Notes: a model not told the origin generated them from the letters alone. DNA of 64,000 bases from Micromonospora_I sp040659735 (GCF_040659735.1 NZ_JBFANZ010000004.1:124001-188000); one strand, 5' to 3'; positions 32,228 to 41,197 are shown, counted from the first letter of the stretch. Made by a program: numbers and translations.

Positions 32228-32620
32228 GTGTTCGACGCGATGCGGCAGTGGTTCGACGCGCAGGAGATGCGGCAGGTCGGCACCACGCCCGACTACCGGT
32301 TCTCCCTCGCGAACGAACGCACCTTCCTGGCCTGGATCCGCACCGCGCTGGCGCTCGTCGCCGGCGGGCTGGCAGCCGCGCAGTTCCTGCCGCCGATGCC
32401 GGTGCCGCATCTGCGCGAGGCGATCGCGGTCGTGCTGCTGCTGCTCGGCGCCACCGTCGCGGTGCGCGCCGTGGACCACTGGGCCCGCGCCGAACGGGCC
32501 ATGCGCCTCGGTCACGACCTGCCCGCTTCCCGCTTTCCCGCGCTGCTCGCACTGGTGGTCGGCCTCGGCGCGCTGCTGCTGATCGCCGCGGTGCTGGCGC
32601 AGGCCGTCCATGACGCGTGA
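32228..32620 (+). CDS. DUF202 (YidH-type) membrane protein
   Basis: A 130-residue inner-membrane protein. DUF202 marks: FSLANERTFLAWIRTALALVAGG, then two more hydrophobic segments (AIAVVLLLLGATVAV, LLALVVGLGALLLIAAVL), giving three helices. Function unknown. The GTG start leads directly into FDAMRQWFDAQE. Its end overlaps the next DUF202 gene by 11 bases. Confidence 0.85.
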   Translation: MFDAMRQWFDAQEMRQVGTTPDYRFSLANERTFLAWIRTALALVAGGLAAAQFLPPMPVPHLREAIAVVLLLLGATVAVRAVDHWARAERAMRLGHDLPASRFPALLALVVGLGALLLIAAVLAQAVHDA

Positions 32621-32921
32621 CCCCGGGCTGCAGGCCGAGCGGACCCGACTGGCGTGGCGACGCACGGCGCTCACGCTGACCGCCGTCACGGTGCTCACGC
32701 TCCGGCTGTCGTTCGGTCGGGGCGCGGTCGGCGCGCTGCTCGCCGCGGCGGCGCTGCTCGGCTGGGCCGCGGTCGTCGGTGTCGGGCACCGCCGGATCAA
32801 GGCGATGGCGACGTGCGCCTCCGCCGGACGGGCGCTCCCGCTCTCCGCCCTGGTCATCGCCGGATACGCGGCGATCGGAACGCTCCTCGTCATCACGGGA
32901 CTAGGCTCAGCGCCGCGTTGA
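32610..32921 (+). CDS. Second DUF202-type membrane protein
   Basis: A 103-residue protein with the DUF202 start LQAERTRLAWRRTALTLTAV and three hydrophobic segments. It is a short paralogue of the gene before it and overlaps it by 11 bases. Pairs of DUF202 proteins like these are common in actinobacteria and may form a heteromeric membrane unit. The role is unknown. Confidence 0.8.
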   Translation: MTRDPGLQAERTRLAWRRTALTLTAVTVLTLRLSFGRGAVGALLAAAALLGWAAVVGVGHRRIKAMATCASAGRALPLSALVIAGYAAIGTLLVITGLGSAPR

Positions 32922-32936
32922 GGCCATCATTGCGGG

Positions 32937-33362
32937 ATGGCCCGCCTGTACGTCCTTGTCTTCATCGCACTGATCGTCCTCGGCGCGATCGCGTTGATCA
33001 GCTGCCTCTCCGCCGACGACGCCGATATCCGAGCCCTGCCCCGCATCGCCTGGGTGCTCGTCATCCTGTTCTTCCCGCTGGTCGGCCCGATCGCCTGGTT
33101 CCTCGCCGGGCGTCCCGCCACCGCGACCGGCGGCACACCCGGCACCTGGCGCATGGGGGGCGGTTTCCCCGAACACCGGCGACCACGGACGCTCGCCCCC
33201 GACGACGACCCGGAGTTCCTCGGCTCACTCAACCCCGAAAAGTCCACACAGGATCACGAGCTCTTCGAACGCTGGGAGGAGGACCTGCGGCGCCGCGAAG
33301 GTGAGCTGCGCCGCCGCGAACCGGGGGATCCACCCCGCGAGGAGCAGCAGCCCGAGGCGTAG
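32937..33362 (+). CDS. PLDc_N domain membrane protein
   Basis: A 141-residue protein with a phospholipase-D-nuclease N-terminal type domain: two membrane helices (LYVLVFIALIVLGAIALISC and WVLVILFFPLVGPIAWFLAG) joined by RALPRIAWVL. A cytoplasmic charged tail ends in an Arg/Glu repeat (RREGELRRREPG). It is a membrane module only; there is no phospholipase domain. It starts 15 bases after the second DUF202 gene and probably belongs to the same transcript. Confidence 0.8.
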   Translation: MARLYVLVFIALIVLGAIALISCLSADDADIRALPRIAWVLVILFFPLVGPIAWFLAGRPATATGGTPGTWRMGGGFPEHRRPRTLAPDDDPEFLGSLNPEKSTQDHELFERWEEDLRRREGELRRREPGDPPREEQQPEA

Positions 33363-33508
33363 CGGCTCACGATGCTGCCGCGCGGCGCCGACGCCGGCAT
33401 CGATCCTGCCGGTCGGCCCCGGGCCCGGTGCCCGATTCGCCGTATCATGGCGCGGTTCCGTCCGCGTCGCTGGTTCCCGCCGGCGCGAAGACCCTGAGAG
33501 ACGGCTTG

Positions 33509-35035
33509 ATGAACCACGACGCAGAAGACGGGCCGGCGGAGACGACAGCGAAGAGAAGCCGGCGGCTGCCGCTGCTGACGCTGATCACGTACGGCCTCGC
33601 GCAGGCGGGTCTGCTGTTCTGGTGGGTGGCCTACCACCCCGGCCTGTTCAGCCCCGACTCGCTCAGCTACATCTGGCAGTCGACCACGGGCAACTGGAAC
33701 ACCCACCATCCGATCTCCTACACGGCGCTCGTGTGGTTGTCGCTGCAGCTCACCGGCGGGCTCGCGGCGCTCACCCTGGCACAGACCGTGGCGATGGCGG
33801 CGGGGCTGGCGTACGCGGTCACCGGCCTGCGCCGGCTCGGCGGTCCCGCGTGGCTCTGGTCGGCGGCCGCCGTCACGGTCGTGGCGCTGCCACCCGTCGG
33901 CACGTTCGTGATGGCCGTGTGGAAGGACGTCCCGTTCGTCATCTGCCACGTCTTCCTGCTCGGCACGCTCGCCCGGCTGGTCGCCCGTCGCCGCGACGGG
34001 GAGGAGTCGCCGTTTCCCCGCCCCCTCCTCCTCGCCCTGGCCGTCGAGCTGACCCTGATCTGCCTGTTTCGGCAGAACGGCTTCGTGATCGTGGCGATCA
34101 TGGTCGTGCTCTGCGCGCTGCTGCTCCGTGGCGCCGCGGCGCGGATGATCGTCGCCGGGGTCGTCGCGGCGTCGGTCGCGCTGCTGACCAACTGGCTGCT
34201 GCTCCCCGCGCTCGGGGTGCGCGACAGCGACTCGATCGTGGCCCTGGAGGCGTTCTTCTCCGACATTTCGGTGGCCTACGCCGCCGATCCGGCCGCGTTC
34301 CCGCCCGCCGACACCGCCGTGATGGCCACCGTCGCGCCGCTGTCGCTCTGGCGGGAGTCTGCCAACTGCCACAGCGTCGACACCACGGTCTACGACCCGG
34401 CCTTCGACCGGCGGGCCGCCGCCGCCCACAAGGGCGAGCTGCTCGCCGTGTGGTGGGACGCCGCCCGCCGCTCACCCGGCACGATCATCGACGCGCGCAT
34501 CTGCCGCGGCTCCATCGCGTGGCGCCCCACCTCGACCGGAGGCGTCAGTCGCAACCCCACCCCGTGGGGCATGCGGGTCTACGTCGCGCGCGACACCGCC
34601 TTCCAGCAGAGCCCGTTCCGCGACGCCGTCTACGCCGGGCCGCTGAGCGACCGGGCGCGCCGGCTCGCCGACCAGCTCACCGGCCACACGAACGAGCCGG
34701 AGTGGCTGCTGTGGCGGGGCGCGAACTGGGCTTACCTGACGTATCTGATCGTCGGCGTGGTCGCGTGGCGGCGGCGGGAACCCGCTCTGCTCGCGCTGGC
34801 CACCGTCGCCGTCGCGGGCCAGCTCTCCGTGCTGGTCTTCAACAACGTGCAGGCCGCCCGCTACATGGCCGCGCCGTTCGTGCTCGGCGTTCTCCTGCTG
34901 CCCCTGCTGGCGGTGGCCCGGCGGCCCGCCGATCCGGTCGGGTCGGCGACGCCGTCGGAGCCGGCCGCAGCGGAGGAACCCGCGGTCGCGGTCGGCTCCG
35001 ACCCCGGTCAGGCCAGGTTGGAGGAGCGCGGGTAG
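33509..35035 (+). CDS. Multi-pass membrane protein, glycosyltransferase-like
   Basis: A 508-residue protein with about ten hydrophobic segments, starting LLTLITYGLAQAGLLFWWVA. An early loop has SPDSLSYIWQSTTGNWNTHHP, a motif of acidic and His residues typical of GT-C type membrane glycosyltransferases that use lipid-linked sugars. A large extracytoplasmic loop spans about 255-400. The exact family is not certain. The ATG at 33509 has GAGAG 8 bases upstream. Its 3' end overlaps the convergent ThDP enzyme gene by 28 bases. Confidence 0.75.
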   Translation: MNHDAEDGPAETTAKRSRRLPLLTLITYGLAQAGLLFWWVAYHPGLFSPDSLSYIWQSTTGNWNTHHPISYTALVWLSLQLTGGLAALTLAQTVAMAAGLAYAVTGLRRLGGPAWLWSAAAVTVVALPPVGTFVMAVWKDVPFVICHVFLLGTLARLVARRRDGEESPFPRPLLLALAVELTLICLFRQNGFVIVAIMVVLCALLLRGAAARMIVAGVVAASVALLTNWLLLPALGVRDSDSIVALEAFFSDISVAYAADPAAFPPADTAVMATVAPLSLWRESANCHSVDTTVYDPAFDRRAAAAHKGELLAVWWDAARRSPGTIIDARICRGSIAWRPTSTGGVSRNPTPWGMRVYVARDTAFQQSPFRDAVYAGPLSDRARRLADQLTGHTNEPEWLLWRGANWAYLTYLIVGVVAWRRREPALLALATVAVAGQLSVLVFNNVQAARYMAAPFVLGVLLLPLLAVARRPADPVGSATPSEPAAAEEPAVAVGSDPGQARLEERG

Positions 35036-36651
35036 GCGTCACCCGGGTCGGTCAGCACGTTGACCAGGTACGGCACGCCGGAGTCGAAGGCGCGCTGCAG
35101 GGCCGGGCCGAGATCGGCGGCCTTCCCGACCGTCTCCCCCGCACCGCCCATCGCCCGGACGACCTCGTCGTAGCGGAGTTCCGGCTGGAGGTCGGCGGCC
35201 ACGTCGTAGCCGTACATGGCCTGCATCGGGTGCTTCTCGAGTCCCCAGATGCCGTTGTTGCCGACCACGATGACGACCGGCAGCTTCTGCCGGACCAGGG
35301 ACTCGACGTCCATCAGCGAGAAGCCCGCGGCTCCGTCACCCATGAGCACGCAGATCTGCCGGTCCGGGTACGTCACCCGGGCCCCCATCGCATAGCCCAT
35401 GCCCGTGCCGAGGCAGCCGTACGGTCCCGGGTCCAGCCAGGTGCCGGGGACCGAGGGCTCCAGGTAGCGGCCGGCGTACGAGACGAAGTCGCCGCCGTCG
35501 CCGATGGTCACGGCGTCGGGGGCCAGGACGCGGCGCAGCTCACCGTAGATCCGGGCGGGACGGATCGGGTCGGTCTCGGCCGCCATCTCCCCGGCGTCCC
35601 GCTCCTTCGCGGCGTCCTCGGCGGCCCGCAGGTCGGCGATCCACCCCGCGTGGTCCTCGCGGTCGCCGGCGTGGTCCGCGAGCGCGGAGAGGATGAGCCG
35701 CAGGTCGCCGGCGGGCGAGACGGCCGGCTGGACGTGGGTGGCGCGCTGGCTGGGCGCGTCGACGATGTGGACGACCCGGGCCGCGCCGAAGTCGCCGAAG
35801 CCGAGCCGGAAGTCGAGCGGGGTGCCGATCACCACGACGAGGTCGGCGCCGCGCAGTGCGGTGCGACGGGCCTTGGCGAAGGCGAGCGGGTGCTGCGCGG
35901 GGAGCGCGCCGCGCCCCATCCCGTTGGTGAAGACCGGGACCTGCAGCGCCTCGGCGGCCTCGCGCAGGGCGGCGACGGCGTCGCCGGCGTAGACGTCGGA
36001 GCCGGCGATGATGACCGGACGCTGGGCGGCCGCGATCAGTCGCGCGGCCTTGCTCACCTCGTCCGGGTCTGGTTCGACCACGGGGACGACGGGCGCGTCG
36101 GGCGCGGTGGCCTCCGCGACGGAGAAGACGACCTCCAGCGGCAGATCGAGGAAGACCGGGCCGCGGTGCGGGGTCAGCGCCGTGGTGAGCGCGCCCGTGA
36201 CCGCGGCCGGGATCTCGTCGGTGGCGAAGACCGTCGCCGCGTGCTTGGTGACCGGTGCGACCAGGGGCAGGTGGTCCATCTCCTGCAGGCTGCCCGAGCC
36301 CCACCGGAACGCCGGCGCCCTGCCGCCCATCACGAGCACGGGCGAGGCGTTGAAGTAGGCGCTGGTCAGGCCGGAGATGCCGTTGGTGACGCCCGGGCCG
36401 GCGGTGAGGACGGCCAGGCCCGGCCGGCGCTGCAGCTTGGCGACGGCCTCGGCGGCGAAGACCGCGGACTGCTCGTGGCGCACGTCGATGATCCGCATCG
36501 CCGGCTCGCCGGTGCCGGGCACCGTCTCGTGCGCGGCGTCGTAGAGGGGGAAGACGTGCCCACCGGACAGGGTGAACATCTCGGTGATACCGGCGGCCCG
36601 CAGCGCGGAGACCGCGAGTACCCCGCCGTGACCCTCGATCCGCTCTGTCAT
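35008..36651 (-). CDS. Acetolactate synthase-like ThDP enzyme (IlvG/Rv1820 type)
   Basis: A 547-residue thiamine-diphosphate enzyme. The start TMFTLSGGHVFPLYDA-like region (seen as MFTLSGGHVFPLYD) and RHEQSAVFAAEAVAKLQ hold the catalytic Glu. The ThDP motif is LMGDGAAGFSLMDVESL to VVGNNGIWG. It resembles mycobacterial IlvG (Rv1820) and 2-hydroxyacyl-CoA lyase types more than the ilvB-ilvN enzyme, and no small subunit gene lies nearby. The real reaction could be a decarboxylation or carboligation of a 2-keto or 2-hydroxy acid. It overlaps the convergent membrane gene by 28 bases. Confidence 0.85.
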   Translation of the reverse strand: MTERIEGHGGVLAVSALRAAGITEMFTLSGGHVFPLYDAAHETVPGTGEPAMRIIDVRHEQSAVFAAEAVAKLQRRPGLAVLTAGPGVTNGISGLTSAYFNASPVLVMGGRAPAFRWGSGSLQEMDHLPLVAPVTKHAATVFATDEIPAAVTGALTTALTPHRGPVFLDLPLEVVFSVAEATAPDAPVVPVVEPDPDEVSKAARLIAAAQRPVIIAGSDVYAGDAVAALREAAEALQVPVFTNGMGRGALPAQHPLAFAKARRTALRGADLVVVIGTPLDFRLGFGDFGAARVVHIVDAPSQRATHVQPAVSPAGDLRLILSALADHAGDREDHAGWIADLRAAEDAAKERDAGEMAAETDPIRPARIYGELRRVLAPDAVTIGDGGDFVSYAGRYLEPSVPGTWLDPGPYGCLGTGMGYAMGARVTYPDRQICVLMGDGAAGFSLMDVESLVRQKLPVVIVVGNNGIWGLEKHPMQAMYGYDVAADLQPELRYDEVVRAMGGAGETVGKAADLGPALQRAFDSGVPYLVNVLTDPGDAYPRSSNLA

Positions 36652-36809
36652 CGGCCGCTCCCATCCGTCGTCCCGGCCGCCGCCGTCCGGCCCGCCGCGC
36701 TCCGGAGCAGGTTACCGCCCGGTCACTTCCACCGTGGACCGGCGGCCGGCCCGACCGCGGGCCCCAGGTGGCGTGCCCGGCGAGCCCGGAAACGCAACTG
36801 TGCTCCACA

Positions 36810-36893
36810 CCTTTGCCCTGCTTCCCTCGCGGAAGCAGCAGCTGTCCGGAGCGCCGGCCGGCCGGCGCTTCCGCTGGTGCAGCAGAGCAAAGG
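36810..36893. repeat. Nested inverted repeats with a 20-bp perfect palindrome
   Basis: CCTTTGCCCTGCT (36810-36822) pairs with AGCAGAGCAAAGG (36881-36893) with one mismatch. Inside lies the perfect palindrome AGCGCCGGCCGGCCGGCGCT (36850-36869). The whole block lies in the 310-bp gap between the enoyl-CoA hydratase stop and the ThDP enzyme start, both on the minus strand. It may end the first transcript or be another mobile repeat. Confidence 0.7.
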
Positions 36894-36961
36894 CGGAACA
36901 ACAGGTATCCGGTCGGGGAGCAAGCGGCGGGCCAGCCGCGGAACAGGGTCGGCGGACGGGC

Positions 36962-37735
36962 CTAGCGGCCGGTGAAGTTCGGCTTGCGCTTCTCGACGAA
37001 GGCGGACATGCCCTCGCGCTTGTCCTCGGTGGCGAAGAGCCCGGCGAAGAGCTGGCTCTCCCAGGCCAGACCGGAGGCGAGATCCATTTCCAGGCCGCCG
37101 TCGATCGCCAGCTTCGCCGCGCGCAGGGCCTGGGCCGGTCCCGAGAGGTACGGGCGCACGAGCGCGACCGCCGCGTCGTACACCTCGGTGGCCGGGACGA
37201 CCCGGTCGGCGAGGCCGATCCGGAGCGCCTCGTCGGCGTCGACCATCCGACCAGAGAGGACCAGGTCCTTCGCGCGGGCCGGACCGACCAACCGGGCCAG
37301 CCGCTGCGTCCCGCCCGCACCGGGGATGATCCCGAGCTTGATCTCCGGCTGGCCGAGCTTGGCGTCATCGGCGACGACCCGCCAGTCGCACGCCAGGGCA
37401 AGTTCGCAGCCACCGCCGAGGGCGTAGCCGGTGATCGCGGCGACCACCGGCTTGGGGATGCGGGCGATGGCGTCGAAGGCGCTGGAGAGCCGGGCCGCCC
37501 GGGCGGACATGTCCACGTACGACATGTCGGCCATCTCCTTGATGTCCGCGCCGGCCGCGAAGACCTTCTCGCCGCCGTACACGATGACCGCACGCACCTC
37601 GGGCTCGGCGGTGGTCTCCGCCGCCGCGGCGCGCAACTCCTCCTGCACCTGCGTGTTGAGGGCGTTCATCGGCGGGCGTTCCAGCCGGATGGTGCCGATG
37701 CCGTCCTTGATTTCCACGCGTACGAAGTCGCCCAC
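36962..37735 (-). CDS. Enoyl-CoA hydratase/isomerase
   Basis: A 257-residue crotonase. Oxyanion-hole regions are KVFAAGADIKEMADM and ITGYALGGGCELALACDWRV. The catalytic Glu positions are in GQPEIKLGIIPGAGGTQRL. It hydrates 2-enoyl-CoA in fatty-acid breakdown or similar pathways; the specific substrate is unknown. The GTG at 37735 is chosen for GGAGG 7 bases upstream. It stands alone, upstream of the ThDP enzyme in the same direction but 310 bases away. Confidence 0.92.
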   Translation of the reverse strand: MGDFVRVEIKDGIGTIRLERPPMNALNTQVQEELRAAAAETTAEPEVRAVIVYGGEKVFAAGADIKEMADMSYVDMSARAARLSSAFDAIARIPKPVVAAITGYALGGGCELALACDWRVVADDAKLGQPEIKLGIIPGAGGTQRLARLVGPARAKDLVLSGRMVDADEALRIGLADRVVPATEVYDAAVALVRPYLSGPAQALRAAKLAIDGGLEMDLASGLAWESQLFAGLFATEDKREGMSAFVEKRKPNFTGR

Positions 37736-37830
37736 GCCCACACCTCCACGTTGAAGTCCGCGTGCGGGAAAGACTACTGACGGGCGCGGATGGGTAGGTA
37801 CCCTGGTGCCCAACTGACGAGGACAGCGAG

Positions 37831-38298
37831 ATGATCACCTACTACGACGACCGGTTCGTGCAGGTCACCTCGGCCGCCATCCGCGTGGGCGGGCGGAGCT
37901 ATCCGCTCGCCGAGCTGGCCGGGGTGTGGCACCGACGTGGCTCACGCTCGTGGCGGGCGGTGGCCGGGCGGGGAGCGCTCGGGGCGGCGCTGATCGGGCC
38001 ACTCGTCGCCGCCGCCATCGGTATCTCGATCGCGCTGAGCATCGACGCGTCGACCAACGCGACGGTCACGTTGGTCGGGGTCTCCTGCCTCGTGGGTCTC
38101 GCCGCCGGTCCCCTCGCCGACCTGCTGCTGGACCGGATGGACCGCTCGTACGACCGCGGGGCACACGATCTGCAGATCTGGGCCGATGTGCGGGGCACGC
38201 CGGTGTTGGTGCTGCAGACGCGAGACGCGCTCAAATTCGGCCAGATCTACCGCGCCCTGCAGCGGGCGATGGAGAGCGCGACCGTCGCTCGCCGCTGA
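37831..38298 (+). CDS. DUF6232-like membrane protein
   Basis: A 155-residue protein. A beta-strand-rich N-terminus (TYYDDRFVQVTSAAIRVGGRSYPL) is followed by two hydrophobic segments (about 55-75 and 83-100) and a PH-like C-terminal part ending DALKFGQIYRALQRAME. This matches small actinobacterial DUF6232 proteins of unknown function. GAGG lies 8 bases before the ATG. It is divergent from the enoyl-CoA hydratase gene. Confidence 0.75.
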   Translation: MITYYDDRFVQVTSAAIRVGGRSYPLAELAGVWHRRGSRSWRAVAGRGALGAALIGPLVAAAIGISIALSIDASTNATVTLVGVSCLVGLAAGPLADLLLDRMDRSYDRGAHDLQIWADVRGTPVLVLQTRDALKFGQIYRALQRAMESATVARR

Positions 38299-38342
38299 CC
38301 GGCCGCCACCTCGTTCGCTCCCGTCGATGCCGACGCTTCGCC

Positions 38343-38424
38343 CGTCGATCAAGGACGTCTTCACACTGTTTGATCACCATTCGCATGAATACTCCCTTGA
38401 TCAGCCGCAAAGTCCTTGATCGAC
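38343..38424. repeat. Palindromic repeat A, copy 4, with extra half site
   Basis: CGTCGATCAAGGACGTCTTC on the left and a degenerate right arm (GAATACTCCCTTGATCAG), then CCGCAAAG and a second half site AGTCCTTGATCGACG ending at 38424. Loop, spacer and half-site order match copy 2 and the reverse of copy 1. It lies between two plus-strand genes. Confidence 0.85.
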
Positions 38425-38469
38425 GAGCATCTGGCGGCAATTCGGCGCTTCCGGGCAACGCGACGGACA

Positions 38470-39180
38470 ATGTTGCTCATGGCGCTTCCCATCCCTCGAC
38501 CAACCGCCGTCCTCGACCTGACCAGGGCCGCCGTCGGCCAGGCCGCAGCGACCGCCGCCGCCTTCGCGGCGCTGCCCGGCCGCGCGTTCACCGTTCTCGA
38601 TGAGATCGAATCCCTGGTCAACCGGATCAACCGGGTGGTCGACCGCGCCGAGACCCTGCTCCCCCGCGTCGATCTCGTCATGGACGAAGCGGAGGAGGCG
38701 GCCCGCCGGGTGGCGGTGATCGCGACCGCGGCCACCGCGGCGGTCGAGGAGGCGACGCGGGTCGCCGCCGCGGTCGGGGTGGTCGTCGCGGAGGCGCAGG
38801 AGGTCGCCGGGGCCGCGACGACGGTGATCGCCAGCACCAGGGAGACCGCGCACCGCGCGCAGGAACTGCTCTCGGCGTACGAGCCGACGCTGCGCCGGGC
38901 CGCCCCGATGGCGGGCCGGTTCGTGGAACAGCTGAGCCCGGAGGAGGTCGACGCGGCGATCCAGCTCGTCGACGAGCTGCCCCGGTTGACCCGGCACCTC
39001 ACCGACGACGTGCTGCCGATCCTCGCCACCCTCGACCGGGTCGGACCGGACATCCACGATCTGCTCGAGGTCACCCGCGACCTGCGGCTCGCCGCCGCGG
39101 GCATTCCCGGGCTGCGGATGTTGCGCCGCCGCGGCGAGGACCGCCTCGCCGAGGAGGAGGCCGCCGAGCAGGAGCGCTGA
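38470..39180 (+). CDS. Alanine-rich coiled-coil protein of unknown function
   Basis: A 236-residue protein made of amphipathic helices rich in Ala, Val, Arg and Glu. A helix with LDEIESLVNRINRVVDRAETL leads to VVVAEAQEVAGAATTVIAST, and the C-terminal half has LVDELPRLTRHLTDDVLPIL and GIPGLRMLRRRGED. I recognise it as an actinobacterial family with no assigned role (some members carry misleading enzyme names). It resembles a membrane-surface or phasin-like scaffold only in composition. The start could be ATG 38470 or 38479. Repeat A copy 4 lies just upstream. Confidence 0.7.
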   Translation: MLLMALPIPRPTAVLDLTRAAVGQAAATAAAFAALPGRAFTVLDEIESLVNRINRVVDRAETLLPRVDLVMDEAEEAARRVAVIATAATAAVEEATRVAAAVGVVVAEAQEVAGAATTVIASTRETAHRAQELLSAYEPTLRRAAPMAGRFVEQLSPEEVDAAIQLVDELPRLTRHLTDDVLPILATLDRVGPDIHDLLEVTRDLRLAAAGIPGLRMLRRRGEDRLAEEEAAEQER

Positions 39181-39214
39181 CTCGTCACGGCCGAGACCGG
39201 GCCCGCGCGGCGGG

Positions 39215-40111
39215 TCAGGCCTGCGCGTAGAGGGCGTCGATGTCGGCGCGCTGGGGCAACGACACCGAGGCGCCGAGCCGGCGTACGCACGCCGCCCCGG
39301 CGGCGCTCGCCCAGCGCACGGCGTCCACCAGGTCACGGCCCTCACCCCAGGCGACCGCGAGCGCCCCGGTGAACGCGTCACCGGCCGCGGTCGAGTCGAC
39401 GGTCTCCACCCGGATTCCGGGCACGTGCACCGCGGTGCCATCGCGGTCGCCGTACCAGGCGCCGTGCGCACCCTGCGTGAGCACGGCCCGCCGGACGACC
39501 GCGAGCAGCGCCTCGGGATTGTCCCGTCCCGCACCGGCCAGCTCCTGCGCCTCGACCTCGTTGACCACCAGCAGGTCGACGGCGTCGAGCAGTTCGGCCG
39601 GCAACGTCCGGCCGGGGGCGGCGTTGAGGACGACCCGGGTGCCCGCAGCCCGGGCCTCGGTCGCCGCCCGGGTCACCGTCTCGACCGGGATCTCCAGCTG
39701 CGCGACCAGCACGTCAGCCTCGCGTACGGTCGAGAGCTCCGTCTCGGTCAGCCCGGTGTACGCGCCGTTGGCGCCGGGCGTGACGACGATCGTGTTCTCA
39801 CCGTCGGCGTTGACGACTATCACCGCAACCCCGGAGGCCCCGTAGATCACCCGCAGGTGCGACGTGTCGACCCCCGACGCGGCGATCCGGGCCTTGAGCG
39901 TGACGCCGAAGGAGTCGGAGCCGATCGCGCCGAGGAAGGCACAGTCCGCGCCCGCGCGTACGGCGGCAATCGCCTGGTTGGCGCCCTTGCCGCCGGGGAC
40001 GGTGACGAAGTCGGTGCCGAGCACCGTCTCGCCCGGTCGCGGCAGGGTCGGCGCCGTGGCGACCAGGTCCATGTTGGCGCTGCCCACCACAACCACCCGC
40101 GGACGCGTCAT
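39215..40111 (-). CDS. rbsK: Ribokinase (PfkB family)
   Basis: A 298-residue sugar kinase. It opens VVVVGSANMDLVATAPTLPR. The conserved GGKGANQAIAA and the C-terminal signature DSTAAGDAFTGALAVA, with the catalytic Asp, are intact. It phosphorylates ribose (or a related pentose) with ATP. GGAGG lies before the ATG at 40111. No ribose transport genes are adjacent, so the substrate rests on family similarity. Confidence 0.92.
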   Translation of the reverse strand: MTRPRVVVVGSANMDLVATAPTLPRPGETVLGTDFVTVPGGKGANQAIAAVRAGADCAFLGAIGSDSFGVTLKARIAASGVDTSHLRVIYGASGVAVIVVNADGENTIVVTPGANGAYTGLTETELSTVREADVLVAQLEIPVETVTRAATEARAAGTRVVLNAAPGRTLPAELLDAVDLLVVNEVEAQELAGAGRDNPEALLAVVRRAVLTQGAHGAWYGDRDGTAVHVPGIRVETVDSTAAGDAFTGALAVAWGEGRDLVDAVRWASAAGAACVRRLGASVSLPQRADIDALYAQA

Positions 40112-40191
40112 GGCCTTCCTCCGATCGACGGCTGCGGCGAGTGTAGGTCGCCGGATGCCGGTCGCGGAGATCTCTGGCAGGCTTGCCAACC

Positions 40192-41175
40192 ATGGAACGG
40201 ATGCCGATCGGTGTGATGTACCGCTGCGACAATCCGCCGGAGAACCTGCCGGCCTTCGCCCGGCTGGTCGAGCGGCTCGGCTATGACGAGCTCTGGGTCG
40301 TCGAGGACTGTTTCTTCGCGGGGGCGGTCTCGGCCGGTGCGGCCGCCGCGGCGGTCACCGAACGGCTGACCATCGGGCTCGGCATCATGCCCGCCGCCTT
40401 CCGCAACCCGGCGGTGGCCGCGATGGAGCTGGCGACGCTGGTCCGGCTCTTTCCCGACCGGATCCTGCCCGGCTTCGGGCACGGGATGGCCGACTGGCTG
40501 CGCCAGGTGGGCGCGGATCACCCGTCACCGCTGGCGGTGCTCCGTGAAACCGTCGCCGCGGTCCGGGCGCTGCTCGCCGGCGAAACGGTCACCACCGCGG
40601 GACGGCATGTGCGGCTGGCCGACGTGGCGCTGCGGTTCCCGCCCGCGGCACCGCCCCCGATCTCGACCGGGGTACGCGGCGAGAAGTCGCTGCGGCTCTC
40701 CGGCGAGGTGGCCGACGGCACGATCCTGGCCGAATGCGCGAGCCCCGCGTACGTGCGTTGGGCGCGCGAGCGGATCGATGAGGGGCGCCGGGCCGCCGGC
40801 CGCACCGACTCCCACCGGCTCACGGTCTACGCCCATTTCGAGTTCGACGAGGCGCGGTCGGGCGCGCGCCGGGAGATCGCCGGCCGGCTGCTCGACGGCC
40901 GGCCGCTGCCGCCGCCGGACGGGGACCTGACCGAAGAGATCACCGCCCTGCTGAAGGAGGCCGGCGACGTCGAGTCGTTGGCCGCGGCGCTCCCGGAGCG
41001 CTACGTCGACCGGTTCGCCGTCGCGGGCAGCGCCGAGCAGTGTGCGTCGGCGATCGGCGCGCTCGGCGCGGCCGGGGCGGACGCGGTCGTGCTCATACCG
41101 TCCGCCGATCCACAGCTGGCCGTCGCACAGGTGACGCTCGCCGCCGAGGCGTTGCTCCCCCGGCTGCGCGGCTGA
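40192..41175 (+). CDS. LLM class (F420-dependent type) oxidoreductase
   Basis: A 327-residue luciferase-like barrel enzyme. It begins MPIGVMYRCDNPPENLPAFARLVERLGYDELWVVE (seen in part), with TIGLGIMPAAFRNPAVAAMELATL and DRILPGFGHGM following. Such actinobacterial proteins usually bind F420 rather than FMN, and an F420-NADP type gene occurs elsewhere in the window. The substrate is unknown. The start could be ATG 40192 or 40201. It is divergent from ribokinase with an 80-bp gap. Confidence 0.85.
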   Translation: MERMPIGVMYRCDNPPENLPAFARLVERLGYDELWVVEDCFFAGAVSAGAAAAAVTERLTIGLGIMPAAFRNPAVAAMELATLVRLFPDRILPGFGHGMADWLRQVGADHPSPLAVLRETVAAVRALLAGETVTTAGRHVRLADVALRFPPAAPPPISTGVRGEKSLRLSGEVADGTILAECASPAYVRWARERIDEGRRAAGRTDSHRLTVYAHFEFDEARSGARREIAGRLLDGRPLPPPDGDLTEEITALLKEAGDVESLAAALPERYVDRFAVAGSAEQCASAIGALGAAGADAVVLIPSADPQLAVAQVTLAAEALLPRLRG

Positions 41176-41197
41176 GCCTGTCCGGTGTGGAGGATCG

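Noticed and set aside
33301..36975. A 1224-codon open frame on the plus strand across three genes.
   Set aside because: It crosses the membrane protein gene and runs opposite the ThDP enzyme in another frame, with low-complexity Arg-rich content and no domain.
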